A stretch of 64,000 bases of DNA from Omphiscola glabra (Eukaryota > Mollusca > Gastropoda > Lymnaeidae): NCBI GenBank assembly GCA_964017045.1, contig OZ024799.1, positions 33,664,236 to 33,728,235 of the forward strand. Reading direction: 5' to 3'. Shown here piece by piece: positions 24,006-35,100 of the stretch; position 1 is the stretch's first letter; each line of letters begins with the position of its first letter. The notes beneath the pieces are model-generated. The model was not told the origin of the DNA, did no database searches, and worked only from the letters and a program-made list of their open reading frames with translations. Made by a program: the position numbers and the translations under genes.

Positions 24006-24554
24006 TAGTTAATCCAGAAAAAAAACATTCTAAATCAATGGCATTTAATTCGTTAAATTTAAGAAACATAACTGATAACTATAACTTGAAGGCGGTGTTA
24101 GACTTTGGTGAGCTGGACCTGTGCATCACAACAACTAGGGCTGGTGTCACTCGGTGCGGTAAACTCATGGTGTCACCTCCCTTTCCCCTTATTTCCAAAA
24201 TGGATTTCTTCTTGTTAAAATAAGTCTATAGCATAACAATGACAAGAACAAAAACAAATTATTTGAAGGTGGGTGGGCAAATTTATTTAAGGACTGTAAC
24301 ATATACATAGAATCGCCGATTGGTATCAATGGAAAGATTTATTTCTCAGAATTTAGATATAGCTTCCTGTCATGAAAGTAACCGAAAACTTCAATCGGCG
24401 TTGAATCATGGTCAAAACGATGTTTTCTGACCTAATTATAGGGTCACCTCATTGCTGATGCTTCAATCTTGAACTTTTAATAAATCACGCATTCGGATTG
24501 GTTAAGTGTTTAAAAAATGTACGTGTGATCGGTTATCCTTTTATGAAATTCGGT
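24006..24554. other. Unique sequence, nothing recognised
   Basis: No exon with splice borders recognised. Confidence 0.45.
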
Positions 24555-24672
24555 TAGACTGAGCAGTGTGTGCTGTGTTAGACAGAGCAGTGTGTGCTGT
24601 GTTAGACAGAGCAGTGTGTGCTGTGTTAGACAGAGCAGTGTGTGCTGTGTTAGACAGAGCAGTGTGTGCTCT
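24555..24672. repeat. Minisatellite, 24-bp unit, 5 copies
   Basis: Units combine GTTAGACAGAGCAGTGTGTG and CTGT. Nearly identical. Confidence 0.93.
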
Positions 24673-24865
24673 GTAAATATAGATTTTTTTCAATTTTGGT
24701 GTCACCCTCTGAGATGGTGTCACCCAGTTCGATCCACCACCCCCACCCCCCCGCACAACCCCCAGCTACCCCATTAATAACAGCCCCAAACTATACCGTA
24801 AAGGCGTCCATACACGTTGGCAAATTTGTCTTTGAAACTAAACTCCTTACATTTTCAATTAATCC

Positions 24866-25022
24866 AATGTAAAGAAATGGTATTCTTTGTTACCATCTGT
24901 AAAGAAATGGTATTCTTCGTTACCCTCTGTAAAGAAATGGTATTCTTCGTTTACCCCCCTGTAAAGAAATGGTATTCGTTGGTTACCCTCTGCGAAGAAG
25001 TGGTATTCTTTGCTACCCTCTC
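24866..25022. repeat. Minisatellite, ~30-bp unit, 5 copies
   Basis: Units contain GTAAAGAAATGGTATTCTTC and GTTACCCTCT. The last copy is diverged (GCGAAGAAGTGG). Confidence 0.92.
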
Positions 25023-25644
25023 CCTTAACCACGCGTTGACCCACATCAGTGAACCTTATCTATAGCCCAGGTTGGCGCTTGCCGCAATGCAATACCGAAT
25101 CGCCTAGTAACTGCTTCAGCCGTGTCTGAGGGCACCCGTGAAGACGTGTCACAGGAGTTCTAGAGCCGACTGACATTTTGATTGGCCAGACATAATGACA
25201 CTATGATGTTTTGTGGACTGTCAGTGGAGTAGTTAAAAAAAGAACGTTTCCATGAGGTGTGGCAAAGTTGTGGGAAATGGGGGGGTGGGTGGGTTGGAAT
25301 GGGGGTTCATTTATTTCGATTAGGTATCAATCAAGGTGGGGTCACATTATTTGTGTATTATTGAGACGTGTCTACCTGATAGGTGTCGACACTCGCGTGA
25401 TAGTTGTTCACGCACCTAGCCGTAATCTTCTCTCAGTTTAAAGGAGAGAGAAAATATTGAAAAGTTTACGATGACCAGCTTAAGGGCGTCATAAAGCGAA
25501 TCTTTATTTGGAACGAAGAGATGTGGCCGCTTTAAATTGATAAATTTCTTATGAGGAACATTTTTGATATACACACAGCAACATTTAAATATTTTCACTG
25601 CATTTGTTGGTTCTAAGTTGTTTTTTTTGTTTTGTTTTAATGTG
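25023..25644. other. Unique sequence, nothing recognised
   Basis: A minus-strand frame at 25416-25661 has no recognisable domain. Confidence 0.45.
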
Positions 25645-25935
25645 TGCTTAGTCAATATCATATTGCCTAAGCCACAGTGATATTGCCTAGGACAGTCATA
25701 TTTCCTAAAACACAGTCATATTGCCTAGGACAGTCATATTTCCTAAGACACAGTCAAATTGCCCTAGACACAGTCCTATTTCCTAAAACACAGTCATATT
25801 GCCAAAGATACAGTCATATTGCCTAGACTTATTCATATTGCCTAAGGCACAGTCATATTGCCAAAGACACAGTCCTATTTCCTAAGGCACAGTCATATTT
25901 CCTAACCACAGTCATATTGCTGAAGACAATCACAT
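25645..25935. repeat. Minisatellite, ~19-21-bp unit, ~14 copies
   Basis: Unit CCTAAGACACAGTCATATTG with TTTCC/TTGCC alternation and indels. Confidence 0.9.
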
Positions 25936-26166
25936 CGGCCATGACACGTAATGTTTGTTTGTTTTTTGTCTTGACAATGGCAATTTTAATGAGCAATTGA
26001 CAATAGTTTGATGAATGGTTTAATAATTTGTTTTTCTTTCAGGTAATCAGCATCAAATTCTAATGCTCAAAAGGTTTAGTGGCTCCATTTCACGGCATGA
26101 AATTTTCAATTAAAATTTTACCATTATTGGAAAATATATTAAAAATGCGGCTTTCTTTTTTGTTCT

Positions 26167-26410
26167 CAAAGATTTGAACATAACCTTGGAAAACTTGGTC
26201 GAGATATCAAAGATTTGAACATAACCTTTGAAAAACTGGTCGAGATTTCAAAGATTTGAACATAACCTTGGAAAACTGGTCGAGATATCAAAGATTTGAA
26301 CATAACTTTTGAAAAACTTGTCGAGATATCACAGATTTGAACATAACCTTTGAAAAACTGGTCGAGATATCAAAGATTTGAACATAATCTTGGAAAACTG
26401 GTCGAGATAG
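26167..26410. repeat. Minisatellite, 41-bp unit, 6 copies
   Basis: Units begin CAAAGATTTGAACATAACCT (26167, 26208 and onward) and end CTGGTCGAGATAT. Confidence 0.93.
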
Positions 26411-27509
26411 TTTTCTCCAGGTTAAAATAAGCTTACTGCATTTGCTTGATAATTTATGTCATGAGAAATGCGATCTACTCAAAGAGTATAAAAATGTTCT
26501 ATAGAACATTAATCAATTCATTCACATTCTTTATCTCCCTCAAAATCTCCCTTTTATGTCTCCTCGATAGATTTACATCATTTTATTTCTTTTTCATAAT
26601 TCCCTGGATTGTTCTTTCCTTCGTCTCATTTCTCACTTTGTGTTGTGTAGCCTTTGCTTCATTTTTCTTTCTTCCGATTGTTCGCACTCTTTCACTCACA
26701 TTGTATCCACACCTTCCCTCACTTTCTCCCTCTCTTTCACAGTCACAAACACATTATGGTGCGCCAGCCGTCTGCCAATTTACAGACGGTCCGAAAAAAT
26801 ATGTCATAAAAATAGTTTGTCTTTAAGAACTTTAGGATGTCAATTTTTTTTTGTTAACAGTGTAGTGTTAACCAATGTTTTATAATGTGTCCTTACAAAA
26901 TTTACTTTTCCGCAAACATTAGAGGCTCTAACAGATGTGTCGGTAACTGTTCATTTATTGAGTTGGCAACCCTGACACACATACCCGCACTCATTATATA
27001 GGTCAACATTCCCGTACTCACTTCATATGTCAACATAGACCAACTGTTCACAGCCTGTAATCAAATTCGTAAGTGTCAATGCCTTCGACGTAATTTCAAC
27101 ACACACAAAAATAAAAAAAAAATTTTCACTCACGGAATACATGAAACGTTCCAATCAATACTTACCACTCACAATTGAAACATTTAAAAACAGATTTCTT
27201 CTCAAACTGCATTTTTTTAGCACATTAATAAAAAAAAAATGAAATGTATAAAAATGGTCCAGTATCGATCCACCCCCAATCAATACTACCTGACAGTCTT
27301 ATTGAGGCAAAGAAGCCATGTGTACAGTCGTGATCCCCGGATGAATGTTGAGAAAGGTTTTCCCAACAGGGGCGTCACGTCGTCCTTTGTTACTGCTGAG
27401 CTGGCGGTGTAATCCCTTCATTAAATATTAATGGCAATCTCCATACACAATCCCTCACAGTGCTCTGTTTCTTGATGTTAATCTTCACACACTATCCCTC
27501 AGATTGCTC
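26411..27509. other. Unique, T-rich sequence, nothing recognised
   Basis: The 126-codon frame at 26446-26826 is a T-rich hydrophobic run with no splice context or family features. No gene supported over about 1.1 kb. Confidence 0.45.
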
Positions 27510-27735
27510 TGTTTCTTGTTTTTGATCTCCACGCACTATCCCCCTCACAGTGCTATGTTTCTTCCTGTTAATCTAATAACAGCATATCCTCACAGTGCTA
27601 TGCTTCTTCCTGTTAATCTCATAACAGCATATCCTCACAGTGCTATGTTTCTTCCTGTTAATCTCATAACAGCATATCCTCACAGTGCTATGTTTCTTCC
27701 TGTTAATCTCATAACAGCATATCCTCACAGTGCTA
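27510..27735. repeat. Minisatellite, 45-bp unit, ~5 copies
   Basis: Units contain CCTCACAGTGCTATGTTTCT and CCTGTTAATCTCATAACAGC. Two degenerate units extend leftward to about 27450. Confidence 0.93.
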
Positions 27736-28034
27736 TGCTTCTCGCGAGACTAAATGGCCAAATGTTTTTCCCGAACAACTTTGAGACCCATACCAACATT
27801 GTAAAATGACCCACCAAGCATCGCGTATGGTAATTTTAAAAAGTAAATCGATTCTCTATACAAGTAATCGTATTTATTATTTTAATTTCAATTTGCTGAT
27901 GAATAGCAAATTTTTAGCCCACACTCGGTTAGGTGCTAAAGACCCACGTTTTTTGCTCAGGTGACTGCGACGCTTGGTCCTTAACGGTAAATTTTAACTA
28001 CACAATGCCACGGCCCCACAATCAGGATCGATGA
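27736..28034. other. Unique sequence, nothing recognised
   Basis: No gene or repeat recognised. Confidence 0.4.
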
Positions 28035-28412
28035 CTTACACCACTCGATGTGGGGGATCAGTGGACTTACACCACTCAATGTGGGGGATCAGTGGACTGA
28101 CACCACTCAATGTGGGGGATCAGTGGACTTACAACACTCAATGTGGGGGATCAGTGGACTTACACCACTCAATGTGGTGAAATCAGTGGACTTACACCAC
28201 TCAATGTGGTGGAATCAGTGGACTTACACCACTCAATGTGGGGGATCAGTGGACTTACACCACTCAATGTGGGGGATCAGTAGACTTACACCACTCAATG
28301 TGGGGATCAGTGGACTTACAACACTCAATGTGGGGGATCAGTGGATTTACACCACTCAATGTGGGGGATCAGTGGACTTACACCACTCAATGTGGGGGAT
28401 CAGTGGACTTAC
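28035..28412. repeat. Minisatellite, 31-bp unit, ~12 copies
   Basis: Units contain GTGGGGGATCAGTGGACTTA and CACCACTCAAT. Two adjacent units share a TGGTG(G)AATC variant. Confidence 0.95.
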
Positions 28413-29054
28413 ACTGTTTGTACTGTTGAATTGTTATCATATAAAAGAATTATTTTCGCTCTTGTCCAATAGTAAACAATGTAATCAGAATCCGTGCCTA
28501 TACCAGTCCGCATACGACTCTCAGAATGATTTGGACATTTATAAAAGTAGATAAGTTATCTTGCAGCAAATATTTATTATGCACCGCAGAGTATGTGATC
28601 AACGCAGAGAGCCGCCAAACCTGGCGATATCTTTATTCTATCATTTAATGCTTTTAGATTGAGTTATTTTCGTTCAAACTGTTTGTGTTTGGCTTCAGCC
28701 GAACGGCCATGTTGTGGTCACTCAAATGAACAAATCCTATCAAAAAACTATTTCGCCATGCCGCCGAGCCGATTAACGAGATCGGCAGCTCAGTCCGCGA
28801 CGACCGGTGTAAAGTCAACGAGGACTGTAGGCCTAATTGCTGGACGAATCAACTGGCGTAGAATTCAATTAATACATCTTACTGGTACTGGTGTCACAGA
28901 CATCAAAAGAGATCGGCACAAGCTGCGCACGACGATGTGTTTGAAGTCAGATCACAATAGATCCCCAAAATGACAGGCCAAAGTCTTGACATTTTAACTG
29001 AATGAGCTTTTGTGCAATAACTGGAATAATGAAATTGTAAAGATGTTTTTAAAA
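28413..29054. other. Unique sequence, nothing recognised
   Basis: A 104-codon frame (28659-28973, +) contains an Arg/Thr-rich stretch with no family I recognise and no supported splice sites. Confidence 0.4.
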
Positions 29055-29123
29055 CAGCGGTTCTCAACCTTCCTAATGCCGCAACCCTTCAATACAGTTC
29101 CTCACGTTGTGGTGACCCCCAAC
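29055..29123. mobile_element. SPIN-like hAT, left fragment, split by a nested element
   Basis: Begins CAGCGGTTCTCAACCTTCCT and continues GTTGTGGTGACCCCCAAC, matching the intact relative at 56439-56631. It resumes after the nested insertion at 29845 (CATAAAATTATTTTAATATT). The right terminal repeat is not present, so this copy is also 3'-truncated. Confidence 0.88.
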
Positions 29124-29836
29124 CAGGGCCGGATTAACCTCTAGGCAAACAAGGCACGTGCCTTGGGCACCAAGCGTTTGGGGGCACCACAAGTCCTCAA
29201 GATATATTTTTTTTGAACAAATTTAAGTCAAGAAACAACTGAAAATTGAACAAGTGCCAATGAAAATAAAGAAATACATTATAATAAAAATTCACATTCA
29301 AGTTTGGTACAATGTTGAATGCTTCAAAATTAAGCGCATAAAAAATTTACCATTAATGGTTCAACTGAGCGCTCTTTTTCTCAGTTCAAACGTACAAAAA
29401 ATCCAAATAGATCAACAATGAAACAAGAAAGGCTCGATTCCTTATCTCTGCTTATGATCGAGGCAGATGTGTTGCGCAAAATTAACTTTGACGATAGACT
29501 CAAAAACTTTGCTAGATGTAATCTAGAAAAAAAACACTTTAAAATGTAAATGACAATATCTTTTTGATTTTTTCATCTAATAAAAAATAAAGTATTTTTG
29601 TCTATTATTATTTCAAAATTTATTAACTATTAATTTTAATACAGAAATACTTTATTGTAGGTTTTATATAAGTGATAGTAGTACAAACTACAAACATATT
29701 TGTTAACAACTGTTTTCTTTGCATAATATTGAACATACCAGCGGTCACGGTCAATGAAAGATCAGGGGCCCCCGGCAGAAGGGGGCACCCATGTGGGTTT
29801 GTGCCTTGGGCACAAAAATGGCGTAATCCGGCCCTG
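29124..29836. mobile_element. hAT element nested in the SPIN-like copy, 8-bp target duplication
   Basis: Ends are CAGGGCCGGATTAACC and GTAATCCGGCCCTG. The flanking octamer CCCCCAAC is identical at 29116-29123 and 29837-29844. The 713-bp element also carries paired subterminal motifs GTGCCTTGGGCAC near each end. It contains a decayed piece of transposase (see 29358-29549). A clear example of one hAT inserted into another. Confidence 0.96.
29358..29549 (+). pseudogene. hAT transposase C-terminal remnant
   Basis: Two frames together read TERSFSQFKRTK, then NPNRSTMKQERLDSLSLL, then EADVLRKINFDD, ending in a stop. This matches the C-terminal dimerisation end of hAT transposases (ERSFS, then an RSTM.QERL block, then a leucine-rich helix). 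A one-base frameshift near 29400 separates the first two parts. The N-terminal zinc finger and catalytic core are absent. Non-functional; its value is to confirm that the host element is a hAT. Confidence 0.85.
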
Positions 29837-29844
29837 CCCCCAAC

Positions 29845-29954
29845 CATAAAATTATTTTAATATTCCAGAATCACTCACCCCTTTCAGCACCCTTTCAAAG
29901 CCGACAAATCAACTTTAACTCACATGCCTTGAATGGTTATATCGTTTGAATTTG
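29845..29954. mobile_element. SPIN-like hAT, right fragment (truncated)
   Basis: Continues the left fragment directly after the duplicated CCCCCAAC. The following CTTTCAGCACCCTTTCAAAG is only loosely like the SPIN interior, so the right border is uncertain. Confidence 0.5.
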
Positions 29955-30157
29955 TTTGATGCAAGTACTTAGCAGGGCACAACTAGAGGAGGGAGAAGAA
30001 GAGGGGGACATAGGAAAAGATGGGAAGATAACACCAAGAGTGGACGGGACTAAAAACTAGTCGATGCTATGCGTAGTTTAGAAGACGGAGAGGAATGGAG
30101 AAGGATAGTTTTCATGTCAGCTGTGGCGCCAAACGGTCCAAGAAGGACTAAGGGACA
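29955..30157 (+). pseudogene. LINE 3' end (RTE-like ORF2 C-terminus), frameshifted
   Basis: Frames read GGRRRGGHRKRWEDNTK, EWTGLKT and EEWRRIVFMSAVAPNGPRR. This is the typical tail after the reverse transcriptase of RTE-type or related non-LTR elements (RRGR.KKRWEDNIKEWTGL ... REEWRRLV). At least two frameshifts. The 5' part is missing, as in most LINE insertions. It runs directly into a GAT-rich simple repeat that is probably its 3' tail. Confidence 0.8.
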
Positions 30158-30220
30158 TGATGATGATGATGATGCTGATGCTGATGATGATGATGCTGAT
30201 GCTGATGCTGATGCTGATGC

Positions 30221-30264
<44 letters not shown>
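30158..30264. repeat. (GAT)n / (GATGCT)n microsatellite, likely LINE tail
   Basis: Pure triplet and hexamer repeats start directly after the LINE C-terminal remnant. Simple-repeat 3' tails are typical of RTE-clade LINEs, so the microsatellite probably arose from the tail. Confidence 0.9.
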
Positions 30265-30266
<2 letters not shown>

Positions 30267-30505
30267 GTGCTTAGAATAGAATAAAATGTGACACCATTTC
30301 CTCAAGTTCTCTTCATAGAGGGAATTTTCTAGAGCTAAAATAATTATGTCAAAAAATGAAAATATTAAATGTAAAACCAAACATGTCTTTGTTCCAAAGC
30401 TCTTACACTGTACTCTAATAGAGTAACAGGGACCCGAACAATAAATGATTCCCTATTGAGGATGAACCTAAGTAACTGTGTTTTATTGGGGATGTTTCTT
30501 TAGCT

Positions 30506-30556
30506 CAGCGGTTCTTAACCCGTGGGTCACGACGTTAGGATGGTTGAGAACCACTG
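30506..30556. mobile_element. 51-bp hAT micro-element with perfect 8-bp target duplication
   Basis: Ends CAGCGGTTCTTAACC and GGTTGAGAACCACTG are inverted repeats of the SPIN type. The flanking octamer CTTTAGCT is identical at 30498-30505 and 30557-30564. Only about 20 bases separate the ends. Either it moved as a minimal element or it lost its interior after insertion. Confidence 0.93.
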
Positions 30557-30647
30557 CTTTAGCTAATCCACGCTCAGTGAGAAAAAGTACACTTTTTTTT
30601 TCAGTTTATCTCTCTACCAAATCTCCCCGTTTATAAGCCACCCACGA

Positions 30648-30872
30648 AAAGAGATGGAGACCAAAGCCAGGCTAATTAACGATGTCTTTATGGAGACCAA
30701 AGCCAAGGCTAATTAACGCTGTCTCTATGGAGACCAAAGCCAGGCTAATTAACAATGTCTTTATGGAGAGCAAAGCCAGGCTAATTAACGCTGTCTCTAT
30801 GGAGACCAAAGCCAGGCTAATCAACGCTGTCTCTATGGAGACCAAAGCCAGGCCAATCAACGCTGTCTTTAT
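30648..30872. repeat. Minisatellite, 36-bp unit, 6 copies
   Basis: Units begin GGAGACCAAAGCCAGGCTAA (30656, 30692 and onward) and contain AACGCTGTCTCTAT. The 12-codon periodicity gives open frames on both strands. Confidence 0.94.
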
Positions 30873-32177
30873 TCCAACCCTTGCATATCAGAGTCAAAAT
30901 TGAGCTCTGAATATAAGTCTCGAGAAAAAACGTATTCCTCTGCCAGACGAGATGTCTAAGGCGAGAAGCAGGTAAAAAAAAAAAGAGGGACCCGATTCGA
31001 AACTAGGAAATAAGACAAAATGGCTGGTGCCAAGCCAATCAGCCAGTATATGGCCCAAGAAGAAATTAATGGATTTGGTGCCTTAACCAGTACAATATAT
31101 CCTTATCAATTTGTATTACAACTGTTGATATAAGAATACATACAAGACCAAGACACAAAGGACGAAACATTCATTATAATTCAATCAAATATATTTAAGC
31201 CCAGAAATGTCTTTCTGTCCGGAGCGCTGTGCGAGAAAATCAACCTTTTTTGCGTCACAAGTGCTTACTTTCAGAGAACAACACTGAACAGAGTTAGATG
31301 GGAAATTAACTTTTGTGCGTCATATGAACAAGTGCGAACATTAAGAAATTGAAAGTCGGCGTAGTTTATTGAATGAAAGTGGAGATAATACAAAGTATTG
31401 ATGCTTACGAGATCAACAAGCTTTTTCGATGGATTATCAAATGTACATAGAAATTGTGCTTTCCAAAACGTCACAAAAAGACCCGGGATGGGGAAAACTA
31501 GCAGAAATCGAGGGCGCTGAAGGCTCAGAAACGGAAGGATGGGAGAGGTCTGTGCATTAGCCGTGTGTGGTTTTGTGACTCCGTGGTTGTCAACGGGTTG
31601 TTTCTGGTTAATTTTGAGTATCTTTATGTAGCTGGCAGTCTCGGCTTTGATCATCGTTCACAAACGGAAATACCCGCTATCTGAAAGTCGGCCTCAATAA
31701 AGGGAAATCCCTCCAAAATCTTAGAACCTCGTCACTCTCGCCCCTGCCAGTTGATAATTTTCAATGGAGTGGGTTTCCATAGCTCTGTTGATGGAGTTCA
31801 TAGATATAAATAATTATTTCTAGTTTTGTTTGAGATTAATTTTTATGGAGGCTTCATAAATTCTATTTAGGTATTGACGATAAGTTACAGCTTTTAATTT
31901 TTTTCTTCAATAAAAAAAAATATTTTGTGTATGGGGGTTGGGGGGGGGGGGTGGAAGGCGATTGAGAATACGAACATTAACGCAAAATTTTGAGGATGGC
32001 TCATTTGTTTATGTCATCGTATCTCAGTTTTGGAATCGGCCTGTGCGGTATGACAGGCTGAAATTAATTATGCACACGAGAAGACAGTTTGGAAGAATTT
32101 ATGAGAGATGATGATTGGCCAGGACAAGGATAGTTCAGGAAATCAGGTGTCGGACGTTTCCTAGACACAGAGAAACG
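30873..32177. other. Unique sequence, nothing recognised
   Basis: About 1.3 kb. A 127-codon minus-strand frame (31271-31654) shows no recognisable domain or splice context. A poly-G run lies at about 31940. Confidence 0.45.
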
Positions 32178-35100
32178 TGGGTGGTGAGGTCAGTAGCCTG
32201 TTGGTGGGTAGTGAGGTCAGTAGCCTGTTGGTGGGTAGTGAGGTCAGTAGCCTGTTGGTGGGTAGAGGTCAGTAGCCTGTTGCATGTAGTGAGGTCAGTA
32301 GCCTGTTGGTGGATAGTGAGGTCAGTAGCCTGTTAGCGGATAGTGAGGTTAGTAGCCTGTTGGTGGGTAGTGAGGTCAGTAGCATGTTGGTGGGTAGTGA
32401 GGTAAGTAGCCTGTTGGTGGGTAGTAAGGTCAGTAGCATGTTGGTGGGTAGTGAGGTAAGTAGCCTGTTGGTGGGTAGTGAGGTCAGTAGCATGTTGGTG
32501 GGTAGTGAGGTAAGTAGCCTGTTGGTGGGTAGTGAGGTCAGTAGCCTGTTAGTGGGTAGTGAAGTCAGTAGCCTTTGCGGGTGGTCAGGTCAGTAGCCTG
32601 TTAGTGAGTAGTGAGGTCAGTAGCCAGTTAGCGGGTAGTGAGGTCAGTAGCCTGTTGGTGGGTAGTGAGGTCAGTAGCCTGTTGGTGGGTAGAGGTCAGT
32701 GGCCTGTTGGGTGTAGTGAGGTCAGTAGCCTGTTGGTGGGTAGTGAGGTCAGTACCCTGTTAGCGGATAGTGAGGTTAGTAGCCTGTTGGTGGGTAGTGA
32801 GGTAAGTAGCCTGTTGGTGGGTAGTGAGGTCAGTAGCTTTTTGGGGGGTAGTGAGGTAAGTAGCCTGTTGGTGGGTAGTGAGGTCAGTAGCATGTTGGTG
32901 GGTAGTGAGGTAAGTAGCCTGTTGGTGGGTAGTGAGGTCAGTAGCTTTTTGGGGGGTAGTGAGGTCAGTAGCCTGTTGGGGGGTAGTGAGGTAAGTAGCC
33001 TGTTGGTGGGTAGTGAGGTCAGTAGCCTGTTGGTGGGTAGTGAGGTCAGTAGCCTGTTGGGGGGTAGTGAGGTAAGTAGCCTGTTGGTGGGTGGTGAGGT
33101 CAGTAGCCTGTTGGTGGGTAGTGAGGTCAGTAGCCTGGTTGTGGGTAGTGAGGTAATAAGCTTGTTGGGGGGTAGTGAGGTCAGTAGCCTTTTGGTGGGT
33201 AGTGAGGTCAGTACCCTGTTAGCGGATAGTGAGGTCAGTAGCCTGTTGGTGGGTAGTGAGGTCAGTACCCTGTTAGCGGATAGTGAGGTAAGTAGCATGT
33301 TGGTGGGTAGTGAGGTCAGTACCCTGTTAGCGGATAGTGAGGTCAGTAGCCTGTTGGTGGGTAGTGAGGTCAGTAGCATGTTGGTGGGTATTGAGGTCAG
33401 TAGCATGTTGGTGTGTAGTGAGGTCAGTAGCATGTTGGTGTGTAGTGAGGTCAGTAGCATGTTGGTGTGTAGTGAGGTCAGTAGCATGTTGGTGGGTAGT
33501 GAGGTCAGTAGCCTGTTGGTGGGTAGTGAGGTCAGTAGCATGTTGGTGTGTAGTGAGGTCAGTAGCATGTTGGTGGGTAGCGAGGTCAGTACCCTGTTAG
33601 CGGATAGTGAGGTCTGTAGCCTGTTGGGTGGTAGTGAGGTAAGTAGCTTGTTAGGGGTAGTGAGGTAAGTAGCCTGTTGGTGGGTAGTGAGGTCAGTAGC
33701 CTGTTGGTGGGTAGTGAGGTAAGTAGCTTATTGGTGGGTAGTGAGGTCAGTAGCCTGTTTTTGGGTTGTGAGGTCAGTAGCCTGTTGGTGGGTGGTGAGG
33801 TCAGTAGCCTGTTGGTGGGTGGTGAGGTCAGAAGCCTGTTGTTGGGTGGTGAGGTAAGTAGCTTGTTGGGGGGTAGTGAGGTCAGTAGCCTGTTGGTGGG
33901 TCGTGACGTCAGTAGCCTGTTTGGGAGTAGTGAAGTATGTAGCCTGTTGGTGGGTATTGAGGTCAGTAGTCTGTTGGTGGGTAGTGAGGTAAGTAGCATG
34001 TTGGTGGGTGGTGAGGTAAGTAGCCTGTTGGTGGGTAGTGAGGTCAGTACCTTGTTAGCGGATAATGAGGTCAGTAGCATGTTGGTGGGTAGTGAGGTCA
34101 GTAGCCTGTTGGGGGGTAGTGAGGTAAGTAGCCTGTTGGTGGGTAGTGAGGTTAGTAGCCTGTTGGTCGTTGTGAGGTCAGTACCCTGTTAGCGGATAGT
34201 GAGGTTAGTAGCCTGTTGGTGGGTAGTGAGGTCAGTTGCCTGTGGGTGGGTAGTGAGGTCAGTAGCCTGTTGGTGGGTGGTGAGGTAGTAGCCTGTTGGT
34301 GGGTGTGAGGTCATAGCCTGTTGGTGGGTAGTGAGGTCAGTAGCTTGTTAGGGGTAGTGAGGTCAGTAGCCTGTTGGTGGGTAGTGAGGTCAGTAGCCTT
34401 TTGGGGTAGTGAGGTAAGTAGCTTGTTGGGGTAGTGAGGTCAGTAGCCTGTTGGTGGGTGGTGAGGTAAGTAGCCTGTTGGTGGGTGGTGAGGTAAGTAG
34501 CCTGTTGGTGGGTGTGAAGTCAGTAGCCTGTTGGTGGGTTGTGAGGTAAGTAGCTTGTTGGAGGGTAGTGAGGTCAGTAGCCTGTTGGTGGGTGTGAGGT
34601 CAATAGCCTGTTGGTGGTTAGTGAGGTCAATAGCCTGTTGGTGGGTAGTGAGGTCAGTAGCTTGTTGGGGTAGTGAGGTCAGTAGCCTGTTGGTGGGTAG
34701 TGAGGTCAGTAGCCTTTTTGGGGTAGTGAGGTAAGTAGCTTGTTGGGGGTAGTGAGGTAAGTAGCCTGTTGGTGGGTAGTGAGGTCAGTAGCCAGTTGGT
34801 GGGTAGTGAGGTCATTAGCTTGTTGGGGGGTAGTGAGGTCAGTAGCATGTTGGTGGGTAGTGAGGTCAGTAGCATGTTGGTGGGTAGTGAGGTCAGTAGC
34901 CTGTGGGGGGTAGTGAAGTAAGTAGCCTGTTGGTGGGTAGTGAGGTAAGTAGCTTGTTGGGGGTAGTGAGGTAAGTAGCCTGTTGGTGGGTAGTGAGGTC
35001 CGTAGCTTGTTGGGGGTAATGAGGTCAGTAGCCTGTTGGTGGGTAGTGAGGTCAGTAGCCTGTTGGTGGGTAGTGAGGTCAGTAGTCTGTTGGTGTGTAG

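Noticed and set aside
26446..26826. 126-codon hydrophobic frame as a membrane protein
   Set aside because: The Phe/Leu/Ser content simply reflects T- and C-rich sequence. No family pattern or gene context.
28659..28973. 104-codon frame as a gene
   Set aside because: No recognisable domain, no splice signals and no compositional support.
31271..31654. 127-codon minus-strand frame as a gene or exon
   Set aside because: No domain recognised, and no convincing acceptor/donor pair.
32559..33668. 369-codon open frame (SSLLVGSEV repeats)
   Set aside because: By-product of the 27-bp unit. The opposite strand is equally open, and single-base losses break the frame freely further right.
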